Part shown: in pieces, positions 7,225-12,759 of the stretch | Position numbering within the stretch: the first letter of the stretch is position 1 | How the letters are laid out: each line of letters opens with the position of its first letter | From: a virus | Virus record (IMG/VR): IMGVR_UViG_3300017757_000163 | Coordinates: 1 to 23,789 of that record | Length of the DNA: 23,789 bases | Strand: one strand, 5' to 3' | The notes under the pieces: model-generated | Told to the model about the DNA's origin: nothing | What the model saw: the letters and a program-made list of their open reading frames with translations, nothing else | The model's database searches: none | Program-made: the position numbers and the translations under genes

Positions 7225-7514
7225 GCATAATTTCTTTCCCATTGCAATTTTCTTTTTTTCAATCCGTTTTCACGGGCGAGTTTACTGGCATCACAACGTG
7301 CGGCGTACCAATAAATAGATTTAAGTTCCTCCTTTAAAGCTCTGATAGTTAAGGTTATTTTACCCTTGCCGAACAAGGGCACGACTGTGCATTTCTTACT
7401 TCCTATTTTAATTTTACACATTCGCCAGCCATCCAGATAATACCAAGTTGAAAACTCATCGCTGCGTTTAGGGTTCAACAAAAAACTTTTAAGTTTTAAA
7501 ATATCTTCTACCAT
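7221..7514 (-). CDS. Hypothetical protein, 97 aa
   Basis: I do not recognise this small basic protein (97 residues). It has aromatic-rich segments (FSTWYYLDGW, SIYWYAARCD) and a lysine-arginine rich C-terminal end (GLKKRKLQWERNY). There is no signal peptide or membrane helix. The ATG at 7514 follows an AGG at eight bases and overlaps the end of the previous gene by seven bases. Its stop codon TGA lies inside the -35 box of the SSB promoter. It belongs to a run of eight tiny coupled genes that is typical of the accessory host-takeover part of phage early regions, which is the only hint to its role. Confidence 0.7.
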   Translation of the reverse strand: MVEDILKLKSFLLNPKRSDEFSTWYYLDGWRMCKIKIGSKKCTVVPLFGKGKITLTIRALKEELKSIYWYAARCDASKLARENGLKKRKLQWERNYA

Positions 7515-7732
7515 TCACCTAGCCTTTCAATAAACTCAGAGAACAAAACAGATAAGTCTCCATCTTTAATTTTCCAGCAGCCTACTTCGGAACATCTTTC
7601 TTCTACGAAAGAAATGAACCGATGTTTAATCCTATCCGAAGGTGGGCTGGCACCGATTCGCAACGCAAACAATTGGCACCACCAATCGTCTATCTCACTA
7701 CAAAATTCTTCTCGTGGGTCAGTAGCACTCAT
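7508..7732 (-). CDS. Hypothetical protein, 74 aa
   Basis: An unrecognised small protein with an acidic N-terminus, a WW pair (DDWWCQLF) and four cysteines spread over the chain. An ATG at 7738 is in frame, but GGAGG touches it directly; the ATG at 7732 sits six bases behind GGAGG and is the likely start. It overlaps its upstream neighbour by 14 bases and its downstream neighbour by seven, so it is translated as part of a chain. No domain could be assigned. Confidence 0.68.
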   Translation of the reverse strand: MSATDPREEFCSEIDDWWCQLFALRIGASPPSDRIKHRFISFVEERCSEVGCWKIKDGDLSVLFSEFIERLGEW

Positions 7733-7910
7733 TGACATCCTCCAGTTGGGTTTTCAAATAAAGTCTAACAAAAGATTCAGGAAATTCCTCGCCATGTTTT
7801 AACATTAAGTGCAGCGCATCTTCTTGCATTTCATCACTGACATCTTCAAACCCACAATAAATAGTGGAGTAATAAAGAATATGATTACACATGTCTATAA
7901 GGTTTTGCAT
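7719..7910 (-). CDS. Hypothetical protein, 63 aa
   Basis: An unrecognised 63-residue acidic protein, predicted to be mostly helical (a segment around residues 23-40 with DEMQEDALHLMLKHG). It starts at the ATG at 7910 in a TAATG overlap with the HTH gene before it, with GAGG about nine bases upstream. There is no membrane segment or motif. It forms part of the small-gene run. Confidence 0.65.
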   Translation of the reverse strand: MQNLIDMCNHILYYSTIYCGFEDVSDEMQEDALHLMLKHGEEFPESFVRLYLKTQLEDVNECY

Positions 7911-8143
7911 TAAGGATCGCCTCTATCTATACCTGAGTTTTTCACAATACGATTAACAGTGGAGGCAGCAAGATTTAATTTATTACAAATTTTAACTTGG
8001 CGATACCCTTCCCTGTGTAGTTTTAAAACACGAACAGTATTTACTGTAGGTGAGGTCTGTCTTCCGATAGGCCAGTACCTATTGATAAATATGTTATCAA
8101 GATTACGTTGACAATTAATAGCTTTATAAAACATTGAACTCAC
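7910..8143 (-). CDS. Small helix-turn-helix protein
   Basis: A 77-residue protein whose residues 34-70 form a clear helix-turn-helix of the resolvase/transposase type: TVRVLKLHREGYRQVKICN followed by LAASTVNRIVKNSG. No catalytic recombinase domain is attached, so it is likely a DNA-binding regulator rather than an enzyme; the binding site is unknown. It starts at GTG 8143 with AAGGA six bases upstream and overlaps the previous stop by four bases. It is the only small gene of this cluster with a recognisable fold and is the best candidate in the left arm for a transcription regulator of the phage promoters. Confidence 0.75.
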   Translation of the reverse strand: MSSMFYKAINCQRNLDNIFINRYWPIGRQTSPTVNTVRVLKLHREGYRQVKICNKLNLAASTVNRIVKNSGIDRGDP

Positions 8144-8442
8144 GAAGTTTCCTTTCTCTCGTCATATTTATCTCCCCAAAACTCTATATCGTCGTGCAAA
8201 TCTTTTAGGGTATCACGGGCATCAGTAAGCCGATCATATCTTTCAAGACCTGCGGAAGGGACTTTCTCCCTTTGTCTTTCATAGTGTTTAACACGTTCCA
8301 TTAAAGTGTCTTTGATCTCAGCCAGTATAAGCTCACGCAACTGACCTTCAAAATACTCGACGGTACTACTGTTAAGTATAAGCGCATCACGACTCTTAGA
8401 ATGAATCACAAAATGATTTACAAATACATCTATATTATCCAA
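8140..8442 (-). CDS. Hypothetical helical protein, 100 aa
   Basis: An unrecognised 100-residue protein, predicted to be almost entirely helical with alternating charges in residues 30-100, so a coiled coil is plausible (ELILAEIKDTLMERVKHYE, then RLTDARDTLKDLHDDIE). It starts with TTG at 8442 behind GGAGG at nine bases, inside the end of the previous gene (overlap eight bases), and overlaps the HTH gene by four bases. Its function is unknown. Confidence 0.68.
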   Translation of the reverse strand: MDNIDVFVNHFVIHSKSRDALILNSSTVEYFEGQLRELILAEIKDTLMERVKHYERQREKVPSAGLERYDRLTDARDTLKDLHDDIEFWGDKYDERKETS

Positions 8443-8668
8443 CGGTCACAACCTCCAACTCAGTTTCAATCCAAACTTTAGCGCCACACGGTAGAGGGTT
8501 ATCGGGGCAGTAGTAAACACTTACCAGTGGCTTACCTTCAGAGTCTACAACAGCGGCATGGTTAGCCTTTCTATTTTGTTTGTAGTCTTTGACAGTAATC
8601 ACTGGCAACTCAGCACCTTTGGCGTTAGCCTTGATGTTATGTTGATTAACATGGATTCTAGTTTTCAT
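8435..8668 (-). CDS. Conserved small phage protein, 77 aa
   Basis: A 77-residue basic protein beginning MKTRIHVNQHNIKAN and containing VVDSEGKPLVSVYYCPDNPLPCG and a final beta strand (VWIETELEV). I recall very similar short proteins in many unrelated phages of Proteobacteria, but no function is known to me. The pattern of alternating hydrophobic residues suggests a small beta-rich fold. Its ATG overlaps the stop of the preceding gene by one base (TAATG). Confidence 0.75.
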   Translation of the reverse strand: MKTRIHVNQHNIKANAKGAELPVITVKDYKQNRKANHAAVVDSEGKPLVSVYYCPDNPLPCGAKVWIETELEVVTVG

Positions 8669-8847
8669 TAAACATCCTCAGTAATCTGACCATTAGGAAA
8701 AACTTCAGTATAGCCTCTAATTTCAGTAGAGATTATCCTGTTGTCATAATCTGTAAATGAGTAGTCACAGCAATAAACTACATCTTCAGAGTCAACATTT
8801 TCTTCAACTGTAAGAGCTACTTCAACAAGAATTTTTTTAGTTTTCAT
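8668..8847 (-). CDS. Hypothetical acidic protein, 59 aa
   Basis: A 59-residue frame starting at the ATG at 8847, with AGGA about five bases upstream, and ending in a TAATG overlap with the next gene. The product begins MKTKKILVEVALTVEEN, has a CCDY centre and ends in ITEDV; it is acidic and likely beta-rich. The first residues resemble the start of its downstream neighbour only in MKT. Its function is unknown. Correct spacing, coupling and the absence of any other gene here support it. Confidence 0.65.
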   Translation of the reverse strand: MKTKKILVEVALTVEENVDSEDVVYCCDYSFTDYDNRIISTEIRGYTEVFPNGQITEDV

Positions 8848-8911
8848 ACAATTCCTTATCTGTACTGGTATTGGAAGGAGCAGTTTAACACCATGCTCAG
8901 GGTGTCAGGAG

Positions 8912-9868
8912 TTAGGCTGCCATTGGGAACTTTGCTATTACTTGTTGTACCTTTTCAGATTTCTTGACTTGAGCCACTGGAATGTCTCTTGTATTCTTTC
9001 GAGTACCTACATGATGGCTTGACCAATCAGTCAAAGCATTGTAGACAGCCCAGTAAGTTCCACCCATTGTTGGCTTGTATCTTCCATTGTATTGGTGCCA
9101 AGCATAAACCAAAGAAGAATTATTATAGGCCGTCGGCATAGCCATGATTGAATAAGTATCCTCACCTTCTTTTAATTTACCAAGTGCAAACTTAGAACCT
9201 GTCGCCTCTGCAATATAACTAAAGGCTTCTTTGCGACCAACAGGAGTATTAGACCACTCAGCCCAGATCTCATTTTGAGTATCGAGGATACTCATTATCT
9301 TATTCATTTGGTGAGCGCCTTGATCCACACTGAGCTTGTTGGTATGTCGAGCTTTGTAGATTCCAGCGGTCTGCCCAAGGAATACTTGATGGTTTGTGCA
9401 AGCATTTTGCAATGCTCCAACAGTCGCTTGGTAGGGCCATACAGAATTGAATGAATTGATGTGGAGCATCTCAAGAATAGCCGTGTCGCCATCGGGAGTT
9501 GTGATCTCATGGTTAGGCAACTGATGCCGCACAAAACAAACTGCACCATCATCTCCCACTTGAATAGTTTCTTTAATGTTCCGAAGGCTCAAGTTGCTGC
9601 GCTCCAATACATTACGAGCAGTGTCAATCATTTTAGTATGTGACACTGGCTTGTAGCGGTCGCCGTGGATAGCCAGAGCATCGCCGGTATCTTCGCGGTA
9701 GTAAACATGCTTACCCTCAAGTTTAAGTATACCACCAAATTTATCTGTGCCGCTTGCCTTATATAATACTGGCGTAGAGACAACTTCAAAGTCTGCTTCG
9801 CCGTATCCAGCATTTCGCAGATTATCAACTTCTGAATTGTTTCCAAACAAAAAACTAACTGTGTTCAT
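8912..9868 (-). CDS. DUF932 family protein
   Basis: A 318-residue protein of the DUF932 (phage/plasmid-like, TIGR03299-type) family, which is widespread on phages and plasmids and has no proven function. Recognisable family features are VVSTPVLYKASG near residues 29-40, DALAIHGDRYKPVSH near 62-76, the central FNSVWPYQATVGALQNACTNH stretch with its conserved CTN, and the C-terminal TYWAVYNALTDWSSH segment. Its ATG at 9868 has AGGAG five bases upstream. It has its own promoter (10029-10057), a hairpin at the 5' end of the mRNA and a leader of about 150 bases, so it is the first gene of its transcript and probably strongly expressed. Confidence 0.85.
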   Translation of the reverse strand: MNTVSFLFGNNSEVDNLRNAGYGEADFEVVSTPVLYKASGTDKFGGILKLEGKHVYYREDTGDALAIHGDRYKPVSHTKMIDTARNVLERSNLSLRNIKETIQVGDDGAVCFVRHQLPNHEITTPDGDTAILEMLHINSFNSVWPYQATVGALQNACTNHQVFLGQTAGIYKARHTNKLSVDQGAHQMNKIMSILDTQNEIWAEWSNTPVGRKEAFSYIAEATGSKFALGKLKEGEDTYSIMAMPTAYNNSSLVYAWHQYNGRYKPTMGGTYWAVYNALTDWSSHHVGTRKNTRDIPVAQVKKSEKVQQVIAKFPMAA

Positions 9869-9975
9869 ACGAACTCCTGATTATAAAATTATGAGTTGCC
9901 AGCTGCTCATTGCCACTCTTTAAAGGCTCCACAAGGGAGGTGGCGGGTCAGGCTTCACGGTGCCTCCAACCGTAC

Positions 9976-10025
9976 CCCTAGAAAAACTAGGAAGGTCGTA
10001 AGACCTCCTTCCTAGTTTTCTAGGG
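9976..10025. repeat. Bulged hairpin with GTCGTAAGAC apex, copy 1
   Basis: An inverted repeat with a 22-base left arm (9976-9997), a GTAA loop and a 24-base right arm (10002-10025). The right arm carries an extra TCC triplet near the apex, and the left arm has one extra A. The leftward transcript from the promoter at 10029-10057 would begin at its edge, placing the hairpin at the mRNA 5' end. It shares apex and bulge with the hairpins at 11061-11113 and 12050-12120. Confidence 0.85.
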
Positions 10026-10028
10026 AGA

Positions 10029-10057
10029 ATCTTAAAGTATTTTAACTGCGATGTCAA
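10029..10057 (-). promoter_or_regulatory. Sigma70-type promoter for DUF932
   Basis: On the minus strand TTGACA (10057-10052), a 17-base spacer and TAAGAT (10034-10029). The -35 box is perfect and the -10 box matches four of six. The expected start near 10022 is at the edge of the hairpin. The -35 box overlaps the stop codon of the GP88-like gene, in the same nine-base context (GCTTGACAT) as the SSB promoter. Confidence 0.75.
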
Positions 10058-10863
10058 GCGACCAACTGTAAATTATTAGGGTCTGCAAAGAAATTCAGAT
10101 CGCCTTGCCCCTTGAGTCTTTCTAGTTTTGTAGATCCTTTGCGTGTTAATTTACCGACGGTGCCCTCCTCATCTAAAAATCTCAAGTCGGTGGCATCAAA
10201 GTCTGCTAACTCTACAGTATTACCAAACAACTGTATATTATTAGGTATCTTGAACTCGCCTTTGCACTCTTTAGTATTAAAGGATATTGCAATGTTGAGT
10301 CCAAGATCTGTAGCAGTTTTAAGTTGCCCAATAGTCTTGACACTATTTAATGATGCCGAAAATGTGAGATGATAGTTAGACAAAACATTACGAGTAACGC
10401 GGTGTAGAACCTTTGTGTAATCATAAAATTGTATGTTAGGCAACGATGCGATAAGATCAGTCCATACCACATCACTAGTACCGTTCAGTCTGATACAATA
10501 ATTGTCAGTCTCATTGCGTAGTATCTCGGCCCGTAATCTTTCTTTGAAACCATCAGGATCTTCAAGATATTGCACAGTTCTACGAGTCATAGCCCTCTGA
10601 GCATTAGACATTCCAAGTCGGCCCGAAGATCTAAGACAGGGTTCTTTACACCCAGCAACATCAGCATAAGCACATAAAGTATTACGCGCCACAAGATCAG
10701 CGGGTTGCAAATACAATATACCTGTGGTATAATCTTGCTTTTTAAAGCCTTTTAAGATCTTAGTAGAACTATTAAACCCCATTAAGGGTAAATTATAATT
10801 ATATATATACTCCTTAATAGGTTTAATAGTCTTCAAAGTTATTGCGTTTATTCTATTCACCAA
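10054..10863 (-). CDS. GP88-family phage protein
   Basis: A 269-residue protein resembling the gene product 88 family of phages, whose function is unknown. Visible features are a cysteine group (C64, C72, C76 in LCAYADVAGCKEPCLRSSGR), the RRTVQYLEDPDGF stretch, RLNGTSD at 125-131, FYDYTKV at 146-152 and HLTFS at 165-169. The cysteines suggest metal binding, which is inference. TTG at 10863 has GGGAG seven bases upstream; GTG at 10860 is an alternative. It overlaps the small gene before it by 11 bases. Its TGA stop is embedded in the promoter for the next transcript. Confidence 0.75.
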   Translation of the reverse strand: MVNRINAITLKTIKPIKEYIYNYNLPLMGFNSSTKILKGFKKQDYTTGILYLQPADLVARNTLCAYADVAGCKEPCLRSSGRLGMSNAQRAMTRRTVQYLEDPDGFKERLRAEILRNETDNYCIRLNGTSDVVWTDLIASLPNIQFYDYTKVLHRVTRNVLSNYHLTFSASLNSVKTIGQLKTATDLGLNIAISFNTKECKGEFKIPNNIQLFGNTVELADFDATDLRFLDEEGTVGKLTRKGSTKLERLKGQGDLNFFADPNNLQLVA

Positions 10864-11047
10864 AGGCTTTCTCCCATTCTTTAGGTGTTATTCCTGACAC
10901 TATAAACTCACGTTGATCATCAGTCAAATCTGGCATTGCATCTTGAATTAACATACCACCCTGCCAGTTATTAAACTGTTCATAAGTGATAGGCATATCA
11001 ATAATGCGACGAACACCAGTTAACATAGATTGTTTTTCGATCAGCAC
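10853..11047 (-). CDS. Conserved small phage protein, 64 aa
   Basis: A 64-residue protein of a type I recognise from many phages: an SMLTGV motif near the start, then a helix with YEQFNNWQGGMLIQDAMP, then LTDDQREFIVSGITPKEWE. The family has no function known to me. It starts at GTG 11047, five bases behind a perfect AGGAGG; the overlapping ATG at 11049 is out of frame and hits a stop at once. The gene lies 13 bases downstream (leftward) of the large hairpin at 11061-11113, so the hairpin borders its ribosome site. Confidence 0.8.
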   Translation of the reverse strand: MLIEKQSMLTGVRRIIDMPITYEQFNNWQGGMLIQDAMPDLTDDQREFIVSGITPKEWEKAFGE

Positions 11048-11060
11048 ATTATCCTCCTGT

Positions 11061-11113
11061 TCCCTTTTTAATCTTTAGAGGTCGTAAGACCTCCTCTAAA
11101 GATTAAAAAGGGA
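11061..11113. repeat. Bulged hairpin with GTCGTAAGAC apex, copy 2
   Basis: An inverted repeat with a 23-base left arm (11061-11083), a GTAA loop and a 26-base right arm (11088-11113) that differs only by an inserted TCC triplet next to the apex. The stem sequence differs from copies 1 and 3, but the apex and bulge are kept. The base of the stem overlaps the terminator at 11105-11125, so on the leftward RNA the two compete for the same UCCC and U-run. Confidence 0.88.
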
Positions 11114-11125
11114 GCCGAAGCTCCC
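11105..11125 (-). terminator. Rho-independent terminator with UUCG loop
   Basis: On the minus strand GGGAGC, TTCG, GCTCCC and then five Ts: a six-base stem with a stable tetraloop and a U-tail. It ends or attenuates transcription coming from the 11221-12001 genes before the 11047 gene. Confidence 0.82.
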
Positions 11126-11220
11126 ATTATTTAATTAGTGCAGCCGCAAGAATCCGGATTGGCTACCATCTCAGGAAGCTGCACCATAACCATACTAATG
11201 GTTATAATTTTAGTTTGTAA

Positions 11221-11490
11221 CTAAGCGGAATCCTCCGGGGTAATTCTTTGAACTAACATCACGATCATTTGCGCGACATCCCATTTATCAATCTGCCAAA
11301 CTTTAGTTTTATTAAACTTGGCAGCCACCACATCTTCAAATCTCGCTAACACCGCAGTATGGAGTTCAGGATTCATTTGAAGACTACCAAGTTCAGAAGT
11401 TAACATATCAACTGCATGTTCAAACTTCATCAATTGCATAAGTTCAAAAGATACATCACGGCGCTCATCGACAACAACAGAATTAGTCAT
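11221..11490 (-). CDS. Hypothetical helical protein, 89 aa
   Basis: An unrecognised 89-residue protein, predicted mainly helical (FELMQLMKFEHAVDMLTSELG, then TAVLARFEDVVAAKF), with a hydrophobic stretch near the end (VAQMIVMLVQ) that is too short and amphipathic to be a clear membrane helix. The open frame reaches 11565, but the ATG at 11490 has AGGAG five bases upstream and follows directly after the stop of the 29-residue membrane peptide gene, so I take it as the start. Its function is unknown. Confidence 0.72.
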   Translation of the reverse strand: MTNSVVVDERRDVSFELMQLMKFEHAVDMLTSELGSLQMNPELHTAVLARFEDVVAAKFNKTKVWQIDKWDVAQMIVMLVQRITPEDSA

Positions 11491-11498
11491 ATTGACTC

Positions 11499-11588
11499 CT
11501 AAGAAAAAATTACAATAATGAATGGGGTCAGCGGAGCTGCTAATAGTGCAACCACTGGTATCCAAATATCTAAATTATATTTATCCAT
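11499..11588 (-). CDS. Very small membrane peptide, 29 aa
   Basis: A 29-residue frame from the ATG at 11588 to TAG at 11499. GGAG lies five bases before the ATG, and the stop codon overlaps the ribosome site of the next gene. After a short polar start (MDKYNLD) the rest is one hydrophobic stretch (IWIPVVALLAAP, then FIIVIFS) long enough for a single membrane helix with a proline kink. Such tiny early membrane proteins in phages can affect the host envelope or exclude other phages; here this is only inference. Spacing on both sides argues strongly that it is translated. Confidence 0.65.
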   Translation of the reverse strand: MDKYNLDIWIPVVALLAAPLTPFIIVIFS

Positions 11589-11597
11589 AAAAACTCC

Positions 11598-11617
11598 AAA
11601 AGCCCCCCGAAGGGGGC
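11598..11617 (-). terminator. Rho-independent terminator with UUCG loop
   Basis: On the minus strand GCCCCC, TTCG, GGGGGC and then TTTT. It directly follows the stop of the 124-residue gene and should limit readthrough into the small membrane peptide gene, whose ribosome site begins just after the T-run. Confidence 0.82.
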
Positions 11618-11626
11618 CAAGTTAAA

Positions 11627-12001
11627 TTAGATCATTCCGAGATCAGCGGCAGTCGCAAGACGAGGAGCCGAAGAGGTTTTAAAGTTCTTTGACTGCTTTG
11701 GATTTGCAGTGATTTTAACTTCTTTGTTGGATTTCAAGTCATCAGTTCGGAGAACTTTGATATACTTCGACGCAGCGGAAGTCTTACCGTTGATTTTTTT
11801 CACCGAAAACAATTTGTTGATATCCCCAGCCAAAGGCTGTCCTTCGTGAACCGACTTGATCGAAGCCCCAAAGCGGGCTTTGAGTTTATTAAACTCAAAC
11901 TTCTTGAGGTCATTCTCACCGATGAATTTATATGCCAAAGTCGCAGCACAGGCATAGATCGCTTTGTCGGTCGCAGGTTTTGTCAAATCATACTTAGCCA
12001 T
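11627..12001 (-). CDS. Basic hypothetical protein, first gene of the leftward arm
   Basis: An unrecognised 124-residue protein, rich in lysine and alanine and basic overall. The N-terminal half looks helical (DKAIYACAATLAYKFIG, then LKKFEFNKLKARFGASI); the C-terminal half is basic and low in complexity (TANPKQSKNFKTSSAPR), suggesting a disordered nucleic-acid-binding tail. It is the first gene after the strong leftward promoter at 12712-12740, so it should be made very early and in quantity; a host-takeover or DNA-binding role is inference. Its own terminator follows. The ATG has only a weak GGGA upstream, held in the loop of a small hairpin (12002-12017, AATCG/CGATT) that touches the start codon. 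Confidence 0.78.
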   Translation of the reverse strand: MAKYDLTKPATDKAIYACAATLAYKFIGENDLKKFEFNKLKARFGASIKSVHEGQPLAGDINKLFSVKKINGKTSAASKYIKVLRTDDLKSNKEVKITANPKQSKNFKTSSAPRLATAADLGMI

Positions 12002-12049
12002 AATCGTTTTCCCGATTGTGTAATTTTTCGTCGAGCCGAAGCCCTTCCT

Positions 12050-12120
12050 AGGTTTGACTATCTTTAAAATCTTCAGAAGTCGTAAGACTTCTTCTGAAGA
12101 TTTTAAAGATAGTCAAACCT
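12050..12120. repeat. Bulged hairpin with GTCGTAAGAC apex, copy 3
   Basis: The largest inverted repeat: a 32-base left arm (12050-12081), a GTAA loop and a 35-base right arm (12086-12120). The arms match perfectly except for one extra triplet beside the apex in the right arm, the same place as in the copies at 9976 and 11061. It lies 48 bases upstream of the start of the 11627-12001 gene. Confidence 0.9.
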
Positions 12121-12122
12121 TA

Positions 12123-12498
12123 TCCACCTAGTCCTATTAAGCCTAAGAAGGCTTAATAGGACTAGGTGGAAATGTAAAAGACCCCTTGGGTCTTTTAAAC
12201 TTTGGAGTCTGTTAGCTCCTCTTAGGAGGAGCTAGATGGACTTGGCAGCTTGGGAGTTAAATAGCTTTCAAGTTCTTGAAAGCTATAAAGAACTTTGAAG
12301 TTTAGAATAAACTTCAAAGACTAAAAAGACTTCAGTTTACTTTGTAAACTAGAAGTCTTTAAAATTCTCTGGAGGGTTCAGCCTCTAAAGTCTTCTTAGA
12401 CTTTAGAGTCTGGGAGGGATCTGCTTTAAAGTCTCTAGAGACTTTAAAGTATGCGCGGAAGAATAATGGAGTTTTCCAAGTTCTTTAGAGAACTTGGA
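12123..12498. repeat. Tandem array of nine inverted repeats
   Basis: Nine palindromes stand one after another: 12123-12170 (22-base perfect arms, AAGA loop), 12175-12197 (10-base arms), 12213-12234 (9, TTAG loop), 12261-12286 (12), 12293-12319 (12, GAA loop), 12325-12360 (16, one bulge), 12383-12408 (11), 12424-12449 (perfect 26-base palindrome) and 12475-12498 (10, TTAG loop). Stem sequences differ from one to the next, though words such as AAAGTCT and CTTTGAAG recur. With 12050-12120, more than half of the bases here are in stems. No reading frame explains them. Confidence 0.88.
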
Positions 12499-12557
12499 GG
12501 GGCCGGGCAGGAGGCCATACCCCCTACCCCCTATATATACTAAATCATATACATTTT

Positions 12558-12659
12558 GAACTGAAAGTGATGTTAACCAGTTTGGAAGGGTCTTCAAAGT
12601 CTCCACAACCCCCATATGAGCCAAAAGTAGTGTGTACCAGTTTGGGCGGGTCTTCAAAG
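12558..12659. repeat. Two-copy direct repeat, 60-base period
   Basis: Copies at 12558-12599 and 12618-12659 share most of 42 bases, including ACCAGTTTGG, two variable bases and GGGTCTTCAAAG. The second copy is followed by a further CTTCAAAG, and its end forms a small palindrome (12649-12662). Such repeats upstream of a promoter often bind a regulator or a replication protein. Confidence 0.85.
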
Positions 12660-12711
12660 ACCTTCAAAGAAGGGAGATATATATAGATATAGCCCCGGTG
12701 GGTCTATAAAT

Positions 12712-12740
12712 ATTATAGAGTTAATTTAGAGATTTGTCAA
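12712..12740 (-). promoter_or_regulatory. Consensus leftward promoter of the early arm
   Basis: On the minus strand TTGACA (12740-12735), a 17-base spacer and TATAAT (12717-12712), a perfect sigma70 consensus. Transcription should start near 12705 and run through the repeats and hairpins to the gene at 12001, giving a leader of about 700 bases. Confidence 0.9.
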
Positions 12741-12759
12741 GAAAAAACTTGACAAATCT
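12730..12759. repeat. Palindrome joining the two divergent -35 boxes
   Basis: Twelve-base perfect arms (12730-12741 and 12748-12759) around six As. Each arm contains a TTGACA -35 box, one facing each way, so one dyad element serves both promoters. Confidence 0.9.

Noticed and set aside
8887-8906. Small inverted repeat ACACC/GGTGT after the DUF932 stop, as a terminator
   Set aside because: The stem is only five base pairs, the loop has eight bases and no U-run follows on the leftward strand.
11131-11193. 20-codon leftward frame ending in a cysteine-rich SCGCTN
   Set aside because: There is no ribosome site before its ATG, which lies in the arm of a small hairpin (11186-11205). It is too short to judge without conservation.
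12050-12498. CRISPR-like array
   Set aside because: The units are palindromes of different sequence and length. There is no constant direct repeat with regular spacers, and no cas gene is present.
12050-12498. N4-type hairpin promoters for a virion RNA polymerase
   Set aside because: N4 promoters have short stems with three-base loops and a conserved sequence. The stems here are longer and varied, and no virion RNA polymerase gene is visible in the window.
12403-12657. 84-codon leftward frame with an in-frame repeat (KTRPNWYTL / KTLPNWLTS) across the direct repeats
   Set aside because: It starts with TTG without a ribosome site, and the frame runs straight into the hairpin array. The protein repeat follows automatically because the DNA repeat period (60) is a multiple of three.
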